From Streptomyces sp. MUM 203J (GTDB taxonomy: Bacteria > Actinomycetota > Actinomycetes > Streptomycetales > Streptomycetaceae): DNA of 32,808 nt. Under the pieces are notes generated by a model. That model was not told where the DNA came from, made no database searches, and saw nothing but the letters and a program-made list of their open reading frames with translations. Location: positions 1 to 32,808 of the forward strand of contig NZ_JADWYO010000066.1 of the NCBI RefSeq assembly GCF_022414595.1, in the 5' to 3' direction. Every line of letters begins with the position of its first letter. Position 1 is the stretch's first letter. Made by a program: the position numbers and the translations under genes. Shown piece by piece: positions 7,662-16,866 of the stretch.

Positions 7662-9494
7662 GTGGATCCGGTGATCGTCGTCGGCGCCGGGCCGGTCGGG
7701 CTGTCGCTCGCGCTGGCCCTTGCGGCGCAGGAGGTCCCGACGGTCGTCCTGGACGAGGGCGAGGGCCGGGAGGAACACCGCCCGGCCCGCACGGCCGTAC
7801 TCCGCGCGGACACGGCCGCGTTCGTGCAGGGCCTGGGCTGCGCCGAAGCCCTACGGCACGAGGGTGCCAGCTGGTCCGGGTGGCGCTCGTTGCGGCGCAA
7901 GCAGCTGCTACGGACCGAACCCTTCGCGACGCCGGTCGAACATGACGAGCCCTCGGGCGTCGGCTCCCCCGCCCAGGAACACCCCGCCGCCCCGCCCCCA
8001 CCCCTCCACATTCCCCAGCACGCACTGACCACCGCCCTGCGCGAGGCCATCGCTTCCCTGCCGGGCGGAAAGCTGGTCGAGGTGGTCCACGGCACCCGCC
8101 TCGAACGTGTCGAGCAGGACCCGGCCGGCGTCACCGCGCACACCCGTGGACGGCGTACCGCCGAGTGGCGGGGCGGCTATCTGGTGGGCTGCGACGGGGC
8201 CCGCTCGACGGTACGCAAGCTGCTGGAGGTCCGCTTCCCTGGCCGTACGGCCGTGGAGCGGCACGCGGTGGCGATGCTGCGCACCGAACTTCCCTGGCCC
8301 GGCGAGAGCGTGCTGCACCGTCGGCCGCCGTGGCGGGGCGGCGGTGACGAGGTGACGGCGCGTCCGCTCCCGGACGGGGGGTGGCGGCTGGACTGGCTGC
8401 TGCCGCCGCGCGGCGAGCTGGTGACGCCGGACGCGCTGGTGTGGCGGATCCGCGAGACCCTTTCCGGGTGGTGCGAGAACACGACGCCGGTGTACGAACT
8501 CCTCGACACCGGCGTGTACACGGTGCACCACCGGTTGGCGCGGCGCTGGCGCGTCGGCCGGGCGTTCCTCGCCGGGGACGCGGCGCATCTGGTGGGCGCC
8601 GTGGGGACGCAGGGCCTGGACGAGGGACTGCGGGACGTGCGGAACCTGGCGTGGAAGCTGGCGCAGGCCTGGCACGAGGGCCCGTCCGACGTGCTGCTGG
8701 ACAGCTATCAGGCGGAGCGGCGCACAGCCGTGGCGGCCCGGCTGCGGGCGGCGGACCAGGCACTTCCGGTGCTGCGCGGCGGGGGCGGGCTGCGCACCTG
8801 CCTGCGGGCCGGGCTGGGCGGCCAGGAAGAACTGCTGGCCGACGCGCACCTGGGGCGCGGCCCGCTGGGGGCCCCGCCCGCGTACCCGCTGTCGCCGCTG
8901 GCGCCGGACACCTCGCACGCGGAGCACACCGAGGTCGGCACGGATCCTGGCCAGCTGGTCACGGACGTTCCGGTGACCTCACCGGACGGCACGGCGAGCC
9001 GGCTCCAGGACCGGCTGGGCCGGGGCCTGCTGGTGGTGCTGGTGGCGCCCGGCACGGGGGTCTGGGACCGGCGGCACTGGGTCAGGGCTGGCGTCATGCC
9101 GCGCCTGGCGGAGGCGGTCCGGACGCTGCCGATGCGGGGGGAACTGCTGGTGGCGGAGTCGTACCCGGGAGCCGCCGCCCACACGGTCCTCCTGGTCCGC
9201 CCCGACGGCCATCTGGCCGCCGCCCTCTCCGCCGCCGCTCCCTCCGCCCTGCACGAGGCGGCCCGCACGACGTGCGGCGGCGACCCCGACGCCGTCACGC
9301 CTCCGGGGGTCCAGCCCCCGAAGCAGGGCGCCCGGAGGGATGACGGCACCGACACGGGCATCGGCCCGGCAGCGGGTACGGGCCGCACGGCAGGTGCTCC
9401 GGAGGGCCGGGCAGACGGGACCGCGGGCACGGCAGGCGCCGCGAGCGCGGAAGGCACGGAACCTCGCGCCCCCCGGACCGCGATCACCCCTTGA
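7662..9494 (+). CDS. FAD-dependent (class A) monooxygenase
   Basis: About 610 residues from a GTG with GGAG 7 bases upstream. The N-terminal Rossmann motif is VIVVGAGPVGLSLALALA, the mid-protein DG motif is GCDGARSTVRKLL, and the second FAD-binding motif is AFLAGDAAHLVG, all in the order of PheA/TfdB/PgaE-like aromatic hydroxylases. After the GDAAH motif the usual GGQGMNTGIQD-like segment is replaced by VGTQGLDEGLRD, so the Asn is Asp. A C-terminal thioredoxin-like domain is recognisable (LLVVLVAPG, then LLVRPDGHLAA). The last 75 or so residues are low-complexity Gly/Ala/Arg/Thr sequence. The substrate is unknown: no biosynthetic partner genes are nearby. The reading frame extends upstream of 7662, but that part lies over gluD. 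Confidence 0.85.
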   Translation: MDPVIVVGAGPVGLSLALALAAQEVPTVVLDEGEGREEHRPARTAVLRADTAAFVQGLGCAEALRHEGASWSGWRSLRRKQLLRTEPFATPVEHDEPSGVGSPAQEHPAAPPPPLHIPQHALTTALREAIASLPGGKLVEVVHGTRLERVEQDPAGVTAHTRGRRTAEWRGGYLVGCDGARSTVRKLLEVRFPGRTAVERHAVAMLRTELPWPGESVLHRRPPWRGGGDEVTARPLPDGGWRLDWLLPPRGELVTPDALVWRIRETLSGWCENTTPVYELLDTGVYTVHHRLARRWRVGRAFLAGDAAHLVGAVGTQGLDEGLRDVRNLAWKLAQAWHEGPSDVLLDSYQAERRTAVAARLRAADQALPVLRGGGGLRTCLRAGLGGQEELLADAHLGRGPLGAPPAYPLSPLAPDTSHAEHTEVGTDPGQLVTDVPVTSPDGTASRLQDRLGRGLLVVLVAPGTGVWDRRHWVRAGVMPRLAEAVRTLPMRGELLVAESYPGAAAHTVLLVRPDGHLAAALSAAAPSALHEAARTTCGGDPDAVTPPGVQPPKQGARRDDGTDTGIGPAAGTGRTAGAPEGRADGTAGTAGAASAEGTEPRAPRTAITP

Positions 9495-9834
9495 CGTACG
9501 CCGGGACCGGTCCGGCACCAGGACCACGAGGCCGGTCCACCACCACCCGCAGGCCACCCTCTGCGCGTCCGGCCGGGGACGCGGCGGACGTCGGCCGCTC
9601 GTCGGGCAGTCCAGTGACGGTCGAGCCGTCCTCCCGCACCGGCCCGGCCGTCGGCCCCACGAGCGGCATCCCTGGAAACCCCAACCGCCGGTTCCCCTGC
9701 ATCCCGCAGTCCGGGGGGCACGGCCCCCTCTGGCGCCCAGACCTCATCCACGTCAGCCGCGCACGCCCCGTCCGTGATCGGCCCTGTGGGGCCGCCCCGC
9801 CGAGGCCGGACCCTCGCCGCCGACCGGCCCACCA
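9495..9834. other. Gene-free stretch between the monooxygenase and recX
   Basis: These 340 bases lie between two convergent genes. Open frames exist on both strands, including one of 87 codons at 9484-9747 (minus), but I recognise no family and the third codon positions are only moderately G/C-rich. No clean long hairpin stood out. I treat it as non-coding, possibly decayed, sequence. Confidence 0.5.
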
Positions 9835-10404
9835 TCAGAACGAGCCGAACTCCAGGTCGTCCACGTCCTCGCCCTCCTCCTCCAGGGCCTGTCTGACCAC
9901 CCGGAGGGCGAGCCCCTCCGGGTAGCCCTTGCGGGCGAGCATCCCGGCCAGGCGGCGCATGCGGCGGTCTCGCTCGAGCCCCCGGGTGGCTCGGAGCTTG
10001 CGGTCCACCAGCGCACGGGCGGTCGCCTCCTCCTGCGAGGGGTCGAGCTGCGCGACCGCCTCGTCGATCAGCGCGGAGTCGACGCCCTTGGTACGCAGTT
10101 CCCGGGCCAGCGCGCGGCGGGCCAGGCCGCGGCCCCGGTGCCGGGACTCGACCCAGGCCCCGGCGAAGGCCGCGTCGTCGATGAGGCCGACGTCCTCGAA
10201 GCGGGAGAGCACGTCTTCCGCGACCTCATCGGGGATCCCCTTCTTGCGCAGCGCGTCCGCGAGCTGTCTGCGGGTGCGCGGCATCCCGGTGAGCAGGCGC
10301 AGACAGATGGCCCGCGCCTGCTCACCCGGATCCTGGGACGACGGCTCTTTCCCGGCCCTCGACGAGTCGGAGCCGTCGTCCGGCCATTCGGTGCGCCGGG
10401 CCAC
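9835..10404 (-). CDS. recX: Recombination regulator RecX
   Basis: A 189-residue RecX protein with the three-helix repeats of the family: AICLRLLTGMPRTRRQLADALRKKG..., then LIDDAAFAGAWVESRHRGRGLARRALARELRTKG, then the C-terminal RRMRRLAGMLARKGYPEGLALRVV. The first 28 residues are a polar Streptomyces-type extension. RecX binds RecA filaments and limits RecA activity. It starts at a GTG only 3 bases after the recA stop, so it is translated from the recA message and made alongside its target. Confidence 0.94.
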   Translation of the reverse strand: MARRTEWPDDGSDSSRAGKEPSSQDPGEQARAICLRLLTGMPRTRRQLADALRKKGIPDEVAEDVLSRFEDVGLIDDAAFAGAWVESRHRGRGLARRALARELRTKGVDSALIDEAVAQLDPSQEEATARALVDRKLRATRGLERDRRMRRLAGMLARKGYPEGLALRVVRQALEEEGEDVDDLEFGSF

Positions 10405-10407
10405 GGG

Positions 10408-11535
<1,128 letters not shown>

Positions 11536-11578
11536 GGGTTCCACCCGGGTTGCTTGAGTCGATCGCTTCACGTCAAAG

Positions 11579-11601
11579 ACGCTAACCCCTGCCACTGACA
11601 A
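11579..11601 (-). promoter_or_regulatory. recA promoter of the DNA-damage (PafBC / RecA-NDp) type
   Basis: Read on the minus strand: TTGTCAGTG (11601-11593), an 8-base spacer, then TAGCGT (11584-11579). This matches the LexA-independent recA promoter type known from mycobacteria and from Streptomyces recA studies. Transcription would start near 11572, giving a leader of about 37 bases before the ATG. Confidence 0.85.
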
Positions 11602-11696
11602 TGCGCCTCGACGTGCCTCTGACCTGTGGACAACTCCGGAGCGTCACCGTAGGTAACCCTGAACCAGGCCCCGGAGCCAAGGCCCTTCGCCTCAAT

Positions 11697-11710
11697 GAGA
11701 ATGGATGTTC
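11697..11710 (-). promoter_or_regulatory. Possible degenerate SOS (LexA) box upstream of recA
   Basis: On the minus strand this reads GAACATCCATTCTC, with a good left half (GAAC) and an imperfect right half compared with the GAAC-N4-GTTC type. It lies about 110 bases upstream of the recA -10 element. It may be a weak LexA site. Confidence 0.35.
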
Positions 11711-11869
11711 GATTTCCGTGTCAAGCAAGCCACGCCGCACCCCGCGGGCCGGCGGTGTCCCGTGACAGTGCACCCCGATCGCGCTCGCCGAACCCCGGCC
11801 GATGCGAACCGGCGGTACGGCTCGACGCCCTCGGCACGGCTGACGGGCGGGTCCGGGGCACCGGCCCCG

Positions 11870-11918
11870 CCGGCGACCGGCGACCGGCGACCGGCGACCG
11901 GCGACCGGCGACCGGCGA
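11870..11918. repeat. Seven tandem copies of a 7-base unit
   Basis: The unit CCGGCGA is repeated seven times without error (49 bases) in the gene-free region between the AI-2E gene and recA. It lies outside any gene I can support. Such short perfect arrays are prone to slippage and may vary between strains. Confidence 0.95.
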
Positions 11919-11997
11919 CGATGATGCCCAGGACGCCGGCCGGGCAGTCGGACCCGGGCGTCGCGGTGGGCACCGAGGGGCAGGGCGCGGCCCGGGG

Positions 11998-13350
11998 TCA
12001 GGGGGTGGGGCCCCCGGCGCGCTCCCCGGACGCGTCGGCGGACCCTGCACGGTCCTCCGTCCCCGCCCCCGCGCTGGCGCGCAGGGCCCGCTGGACCCGG
12101 GCCAGGATCACCTCGCCGTGCCTCCGGTGGCCGTGCACCCGGGGGTCCTCGGTCACGTCGTACCGCTTCACGTACGCCCCCAGGAACGCCTGGAGCGTGG
12201 CGACCGCCGGAATCGCGATCAGCGCGCCGACGGCCCCGAGCAGGGCGGTGCCCGCGACGACCGAGCCGAAGGCGACCGCCGGATGGATGTCCACGGTCCT
12301 GGCGGTGAGCTTGGGCTGGAGGACGTAGTTCTCGAACTGCTGGTACACGACGACGAAGACCAGCACCCACAGGGCGTACCAGGGATCGACCGTGAACGCG
12401 AGCAGCATCGGCAGGGCCCCCGCCATGTACGTACCGATGGTGGGGATGAACTGGGAGACCAGACCGACCCACACGGCGAGCGCGGGCGCGTAGGGCACGT
12501 CCAGGAACTGCAGCAGGACGTAGTGCGCGACCCCCGAGACGAGCGCCATCAGACCGCGCGAGTACAGGTAGCCGCCGGTCTTGTCGACGGCGATCTCCCA
12601 CGCGCGCAGGACCTCGGCCTGCCGGGCGGGCGGCAGGACCGAGCAGAGCGCGCGGCGCAGCCGGGGCCCGTCGGCGGCGAAGTAGAAGGAGAACAGGAAG
12701 ATCGTCAGCAGTCTGAAGAGCCCGCCGAGGACGGTCGCGGAGACGTCGAGGACGCCGCTCGCACTGTTCTCGACGTAGTTCCGGAGCCAGTCGGAGCGCA
12801 GGAGGCCCTTCTGCACTTCGAGCCGGGACAGCTCGGTGCTGAAGGTGTGGTTGATCCAGTTGATCAGCGAGTCGATGTACTTGGGGAACTCCTCGACCAT
12901 GTCGACGATCTGGTTCGCGAGCATCGAACCGAGGAGTACGACGAAGCCGACGCTGGCGACGAGCACGACGAGGAAGACGAGGAACGTGGCCAGTCCCCGG
13001 CGCATGCCGCGCGCGGCCATCCGGCCGACAGCCGGCTCGACGGCGAGCGCCAGGAAGAACGCGATCAGGATGTTGATCAGCAGCCCGATGAGCTGGTGGA
13101 ACGCCCAGCTGCCGAGCTGGAAGCAGGCGTAGAGCGCGAGGCCGAGCACCATGGCCTTCGGCAGCCAGCGCGGCATGCGGCCCGCCGGTGCGGCGGGCCG
13201 CGCGGCGGGCGGGGGCGGCGTCTCCGGGTTTGCCCCGGGAGCCGTGCGGGCGCCCGGGACGGTCGTCGTGCCGGACGCCCCGCCGGTCGCTCCAGGGGTC
13301 GTCTCCGGGTCTTCGGTGGTCGGGTTCTGGGTCTCGTCAGTCGGGGCCAC
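11998..13350 (-). CDS. AI-2E family membrane transporter
   Basis: A 450-residue polytopic membrane protein. The first 60 residues are a Pro/Thr/Ala-rich cytosolic tail; then come about eight membrane segments in the AI-2E (PF01594) arrangement, with VFVVVYQQFENYVLQPKL as the family hallmark near residue 345 and SQFIPTIGTYMAGALP before it. The last 55 residues are polar. The family includes exporters and Na+/H+ antiporters; the autoinducer-2 name comes from one E. coli member and should not be taken as the function here. The GTG start is at 13350. The DUF3046 gene is 93 bases upstream on the same strand. Confidence 0.85.
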   Translation of the reverse strand: MAPTDETQNPTTEDPETTPGATGGASGTTTVPGARTAPGANPETPPPPAARPAAPAGRMPRWLPKAMVLGLALYACFQLGSWAFHQLIGLLINILIAFFLALAVEPAVGRMAARGMRRGLATFLVFLVVLVASVGFVVLLGSMLANQIVDMVEEFPKYIDSLINWINHTFSTELSRLEVQKGLLRSDWLRNYVENSASGVLDVSATVLGGLFRLLTIFLFSFYFAADGPRLRRALCSVLPPARQAEVLRAWEIAVDKTGGYLYSRGLMALVSGVAHYVLLQFLDVPYAPALAVWVGLVSQFIPTIGTYMAGALPMLLAFTVDPWYALWVLVFVVVYQQFENYVLQPKLTARTVDIHPAVAFGSVVAGTALLGAVGALIAIPAVATLQAFLGAYVKRYDVTEDPRVHGHRRHGEVILARVQRALRASAGAGTEDRAGSADASGERAGGPTP

Positions 13351-13443
13351 CGCACAAGTGTCCCGTACGCCGCCGACAACCGGTCCGGTCGGTGGCCCGG
13401 GTCCGGGCGGGGCGCGCTCCGGGCACCCCGCCGGCCCGTCGGC

Positions 13444-13638
13444 TCAGCGCTTGTCGGCGGGCACGCCGACCGCCGCGCACACGGCCCGCCACACGTCCTT
13501 GGCCTCCCAGCCCGCTTCGAGCGCCTGGTGCACGGTCCGGCCGCCCAGCTCGGACATCACGTGGTCGCGCGCGAAGGACTCCGCGTACACCTCACCGAAG
13601 TGGTCCGCCATGTGCTCCCAGAAAATCGTCAACCGCAT
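13444..13638 (-). CDS. DUF3046 protein
   Basis: A 64-residue protein with the whole DUF3046 pattern: MRLTIFWEHMADHFGE at the start, SFARDHVMSELGGRT in the middle and AL.AGWEAKDVWRAVC near the end. The function is unknown. The family is actinobacterial and is found close to recA; the M. tuberculosis counterpart also lies beside recA. It is divergent from the gene at 13718. Confidence 0.88.
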   Translation of the reverse strand: MRLTIFWEHMADHFGEVYAESFARDHVMSELGGRTVHQALEAGWEAKDVWRAVCAAVGVPADKR

Positions 13639-13683
13639 GCGCCCAGTATCCCGCTCCTGAGGGTGGGGACTGCGCGCAGGCGC

Positions 13684-13711
13684 TTGCCGGGACCTCTTTC
13701 CGGCCTACGGT
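13684..13711 (+). promoter_or_regulatory. Promoter for a leaderless transcript of the cyclase-like gene
   Basis: TTGCCG (13684-13689), a 16-base spacer and TACGGT (13706-13711) form a good housekeeping promoter. The -10 ends 6 bases before the ATG at 13718, so transcription should begin at or within a base or two of the start codon. There is no ribosome binding site before that ATG, which fits. Confidence 0.6.
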
Positions 13712-13717
13712 CGTCTC

Positions 13718-14677
13718 ATGGGTCCGCACTCGGCTGGAAATGACCACATGGCGGGAAGCATGGCTGGAACTCCCCTCGCACGCGCCGAGCCGTTCGTCTG
13801 GCTGACGGCCCGGGTCCTCGAACAGCGCCGCTTCGCCTACCACTTCCTGGGCGGGGACGCAGAGGCCGTGGAGGTCGCGCTGACCGCGTACGCCAACGGG
13901 GACGGCGGCTACGGGCACGCCCTGGAGCCGGATGTCAGAGGCCCGGTGAGCCAGCCCCTGCACGCCGCGCACGCGCTGCGCGTCCTCGACTCGATCGGCC
14001 GGTGCGGCGGGCTGCGTGCGGAACGCGTCTGCCGGTACCTGAGCCAGGTGTCCACGCGGGACGGCGCGATCCCGGTGATCCACCCCTCCGTACGCGGCTA
14101 CCCGGTCGCGCCTTTCCTCAAGGTCGTCGACGACCCTCCCAGCGACCTGCTGGCGACCGGGCCCGTGGTGGGGCTGCTGCACCGCAACCAGGTGTGGCAC
14201 GCATGGCTGTTCCGCGCCACCGACTTCTGCTGGTCCGCCGTGGAGGCGATCGGCTCCGCGTCGCGGCCCACGCACCCGTACGAGGTGGAGGCGGCCGTCG
14301 CCTTCCTGGACGGGGTCCCGGACCGGGCCCGCGCGGAGGCCGCCGCCGACCGGCTGGGCAGGCTGGTGCGGGAACGGCGGCTGGTCGTGCTGGAGCCGGA
14401 GAAGGCCGCGGACCACCCGGTGGCCCCCGGGTACGCGCCGGGCGAGCACCACTTCCCGTACGACTACGCACGCGTACCGGACTCGCTGGCCCGCCGGTGG
14501 TTCACGGACGAGGAGATGACCCGCGCGCTGGACCATCTCGCGGCCGGCCAGTCCGAGGACGGCGGCTGGCCCCTCACCCGGCGCCGGTGGTCCCCGGCGG
14601 CGGCCCTGGATTCCCGCCCGATGGCCACCGTCGAGGCTCTGTGCACCCTGCAGTCCCACGGCCGCGCCATCGGGTGA
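13718..14677 (+). CDS. Prenyltransferase/squalene-cyclase-fold-like protein of unknown function
   Basis: A 319-residue soluble protein. Two repeats resemble the QW/cyclase alpha-barrel repeats: ANGDGGYGHALEPD near residue 65 and LAAGQSEDGGWPL near residue 285. There is no DXDD or other recognisable cyclase catalytic motif, and the protein is much shorter than squalene-hopene cyclases, so it probably keeps only the fold. In-frame alternative starts are at 13748 and 13760; I choose 13718 because of the promoter just upstream (leaderless). It stands alone between divergent DUF3046 and convergent azlD. I do not know its function. Confidence 0.7.
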   Translation: MGPHSAGNDHMAGSMAGTPLARAEPFVWLTARVLEQRRFAYHFLGGDAEAVEVALTAYANGDGGYGHALEPDVRGPVSQPLHAAHALRVLDSIGRCGGLRAERVCRYLSQVSTRDGAIPVIHPSVRGYPVAPFLKVVDDPPSDLLATGPVVGLLHRNQVWHAWLFRATDFCWSAVEAIGSASRPTHPYEVEAAVAFLDGVPDRARAEAAADRLGRLVRERRLVVLEPEKAADHPVAPGYAPGEHHFPYDYARVPDSLARRWFTDEEMTRALDHLAAGQSEDGGWPLTRRRWSPAAALDSRPMATVEALCTLQSHGRAIG

Positions 14678-14728
14678 CACGGCGCGCGGCGGCGGGGCGC
14701 TCCCCCGCGCCCGCCGGGCCCCGCTGCG

Positions 14729-14784
14729 GGCGGACGCCGTCGGCTGCGCGCCACCTGGACGGCCCGCGCCGGACGGCGTCCGCC
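14729..14784. terminator. Bidirectional hairpin between convergent genes
   Basis: A perfect 13-base inverted repeat (14729-14741 with 14772-14784, core GGACGCCGTC / GACGGCGTCC) encloses a 30-base loop. It sits between the convergent ends of the cyclase-like gene (14677) and azlD (14790) and could terminate both. Confidence 0.6.
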
Positions 14785-14789
14785 ACCCG

Positions 14790-15107
14790 TCACCAGCCCA
14801 ACGCCCGCGCCCCCGCCGTCACGCCCACCGCCACCGCGACCACCACGAGAAACGGCGCTCGCAGCACCAGCGCGAGCCCCGCCGCCCCGAGCCCCGCCGC
14901 CCGCGCGTCCACCACCAGCGCCCCGCCCGCGCTGAAGCTCTGCTGAGCGATGAGCGCCGCGAGCAGCGCGACCGGCACCAGCCCGGCCAGCCGCCGCACC
15001 AGGGGCCGCTCCAGGGCGTGCGCGGGCACCAGGAGCCCGGCCAGTTTCAGGAGGTAGCAGCCGAGCGCGGTGAGCCCGATCGCCGCCCACACCACCGTCG
15101 TACTCAT
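14790..15107 (-). CDS. azlD: Branched-chain amino acid exporter small subunit (AzlD family)
   Basis: A 105-residue protein with about four membrane segments: VVWAAIGLTALGCYLLKLAG, then LVPVALLAALIAQQSF, then two near the C-terminus. Size and pattern fit AzlD/BrnE. It pairs with AzlC to export branched-chain amino acids or analogues. Its ATG overlaps the azlC stop by four bases (ATGA), so both subunits are translationally coupled. Confidence 0.88.
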   Translation of the reverse strand: MSTTVVWAAIGLTALGCYLLKLAGLLVPAHALERPLVRRLAGLVPVALLAALIAQQSFSAGGALVVDARAAGLGAAGLALVLRAPFLVVVAVAVGVTAGARALGW

Positions 15108-15916
15108 CGCGCCTCCCCCTTCCCCGCTTCGCGCCGCCGCCCCTGGGCCCACAGCACGGCGGGCGCCGCGAGCACCGCGACGAGCACGGGTACGCCCGCC
15201 GGGAGCACCGGCAGCAGCCCGAGCCCGACGACCACGGCGAGCAGCGCCACGGCCCGCTCGGTCGCCGTACGCAGCATCGGCGCGAGCAGGGCGAGGAACG
15301 CGGCCGGCCCGGCGGCGTCCAGCCCCCACGCGTCCGTGTCCCCGATGGCCTCGGCCCCCAGGGCGCCGAGCAGGGTGGTCAGGTTCCACAGGACGTACAG
15401 GGTCAGCCCGGTGACCGCGAAACCGATGCGGGCGGCCCGGCGGTCCGGCTGCGCCAGGGAGACGGCCGTCGTCTCGTCGATGACCCAGTGCGCGGCGAAC
15501 GGGCGCACCGCGCGCGGCACGGCGAGGAGCTGCGAGAGGCGCAGCCCGTAGAACGCGTTGCGGGTGCCCAGGAAGAAGGCGCCCGCCGCGGCGGTGAAGG
15601 GGTTGCCTCCGGCGGCGAGCGCGCCGACCAGCGCGAACTGCGAGGCCCCGGTGAAGACGGCCAGGCTGAGCAGGCAGGTCTGGAGCAGGCCGAGGCCCGC
15701 CCCGACGGAGGTCACGCCGAAGGCGAAGCCGGAGAGGCCCACGGCCACGCCGACGCCGAGCGAGTCCCGGACGACGGCGGCGTCCGGCTTGGCCCCGGTC
15801 GGCCCGGCGGGGTCCGGCACGGCCGGCCGTGCGGCGTCCGGCACGGCTTCGGCCTGCGCGGCCGGGGGTGGTGCTGTCGGTGCTGTCGGTGCTGTCTGTT
15901 CTCCCACGCCGGGCAC
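15104..15916 (-). CDS. azlC: Branched-chain amino acid exporter large subunit (AzlC family)
   Basis: About 270 residues from a GTG at 15916, one base after the stop of the araC-type gene, indicating coupled translation (a second GTG at 15907 is possible). The family core is clear: AVGLSGFAFGVTSVGAGLGLLQ, then LAVFTGASQFALVGALAAGGNP, then LGTRNAFYGLRLSQLL and WVIDETTAVSLAQ. About eight membrane segments follow a Pro/Ala/Thr-rich N-terminal tail of roughly 45 residues that is unusual for AzlC and carries a 9-base DNA repeat. AzlC with AzlD forms the exporter (BrnFE type); the true substrate is not shown by the sequence. Confidence 0.9.
   Translation of the reverse strand: MPGVGEQTAPTAPTAPPPAAQAEAVPDAARPAVPDPAGPTGAKPDAAVVRDSLGVGVAVGLSGFAFGVTSVGAGLGLLQTCLLSLAVFTGASQFALVGALAAGGNPFTAAAGAFFLGTRNAFYGLRLSQLLAVPRAVRPFAAHWVIDETTAVSLAQPDRRAARIGFAVTGLTLYVLWNLTTLLGALGAEAIGDTDAWGLDAAGPAAFLALLAPMLRTATERAVALLAVVVGLGLLPVLPAGVPVLVAVLAAPAVLWAQGRRREAGKGEAR
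15871..15897. repeat. Three tandem 9-base repeats in the azlC N-terminus
   Basis: GTGCTGTCG, GTGCTGTCG and GTGCTGTCT follow each other directly. The period is a multiple of three, so copy-number change would alter the Ala-Pro-Thr tail of AzlC without a frameshift. Confidence 0.85.
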
Positions 15917-15917
15917 G

Positions 15918-16781
15918 CTACGGCCGCCGCGACGGCGGGGTCTTGTACGTTCTTGCGCGTTCCCGCTGGTACGCACCGGGCGGAACACCCACGATCCGGG
16001 CGAAGTGCCGGGTCAGGTGCGGCTGGTCGGTGAACCCGACGGTCACGGCGGCCTGGGCGGGCGCGGTCCCCGCCTCCAGGAGGCGGCGCGCCTCCCGCAC
16101 GCGCGCGTCGGTGAGCCAGGTGTGCGGCGGCATCCCGTAGGCGGCCTTGAACGCGCGCATCAGCGCGAAGGGGCCGGTGTCCAGCTCGCGGGCGAGCTGT
16201 TCCAGGGACGGCGGCGCGGCCATCCGCTCCAGCAGGATCTCCCGCGCGCGGGCGGCCACCCGGGCCCCGGCGGCGACGGGCTGGCGGGCCGGCCGGACCT
16301 GCCCGTGGCGGCGCAGCATCCGGGCGAGGACGACCCTCAGGACGCTGTCGGCGGCGAGCGCGTTGCCCTCCTCCGCCGCGCGGTGGACGGCCCGGACGAG
16401 CCGGGCGGTGCTCTCGTCCGCGACGATCGTCTCGCTGAAGGACGGAGTGCCGCGCAGCGCGGTCTCCTCGCGCGCGATACCGGCGACCAGCTCGCGGGAC
16501 GGGTACAGCGTGGCGTACGACCAGCCTTCCGGGATCCCGGCGTGCGCGGCGTGCGGCACCTCGGGGTTGATGAGCACGATGGTGCCGGGGTGCGCCTGGA
16601 TGGTCCCGTCGGGCATGACGACGTCCTCGACGCCCCGCCGGACGGCGCCGAGGACGAAGCCCTCGTGGCTGTGGCGGGCGAAGGAGTGCCGGACGTAGCG
16701 GGCCCGCAGCAGGTCGAGCCCGGGGAGGCCGGGGTACTGCCAGTGCCTGGCCCACTCGTCGCCCGTGCGCGGAGTGTCCAT
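15918..16781 (-). CDS. AraC-family regulator of the azlCD operon
   Basis: A 287-residue regulator with an N-terminal cupin-like sensing domain (HSHEGFVLGAVRRG near residue 40, GTIVLINPEVPHAAHAG near residue 70) and two C-terminal helix-turn-helix motifs (about 190-280: LEQLARELDTGPFALMRAFKAAYGMPPHTWL and AAVTVGFTDQPHLTRHFAR). This is the AraC type often found with AzlCD exporters. It is the first gene of the araC-azlC-azlD operon, so it probably controls its own operon in response to an amino acid or analogue; the ligand is unknown. It is divergent from lhr. Confidence 0.88.
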   Translation of the reverse strand: MDTPRTGDEWARHWQYPGLPGLDLLRARYVRHSFARHSHEGFVLGAVRRGVEDVVMPDGTIQAHPGTIVLINPEVPHAAHAGIPEGWSYATLYPSRELVAGIAREETALRGTPSFSETIVADESTARLVRAVHRAAEEGNALAADSVLRVVLARMLRRHGQVRPARQPVAAGARVAARAREILLERMAAPPSLEQLARELDTGPFALMRAFKAAYGMPPHTWLTDARVREARRLLEAGTAPAQAAVTVGFTDQPHLTRHFARIVGVPPGAYQRERARTYKTPPSRRP

Positions 16782-16866
16782 GCCCCCATTCTGCGCCCGC
16801 CCGCATTCCGCCTGACCTGCGCGTCCATCTGCCGGACGGCGGTCGCGGGGCCGGTCGTCGGCGGGT

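Larger units (their letters stand above)
11602..11997. other. Gene-free region upstream of the recA promoter
   Basis: About 396 bases contain the possible SOS box and the heptamer array described separately. Several frames are open, helped by the repeat and by GC content, but none resembles a protein family and none is credible as a gene. No clear terminator for the AI-2E gene was found. Confidence 0.55.

Noticed and set aside
9484..9747. An 87-codon open frame on the minus strand between the monooxygenase and recX
   Set aside because: No recognised family, no clear ribosome binding site, only moderate third-position GC for this genome, and it overlaps the end of the monooxygenase gene.
11705..12328. 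Open frames on both strands across the heptamer repeat
   Set aside because: A 7-base repeat reads in all frames and GC content removes stop codons; the protein sequences are repetitive and resemble no family.
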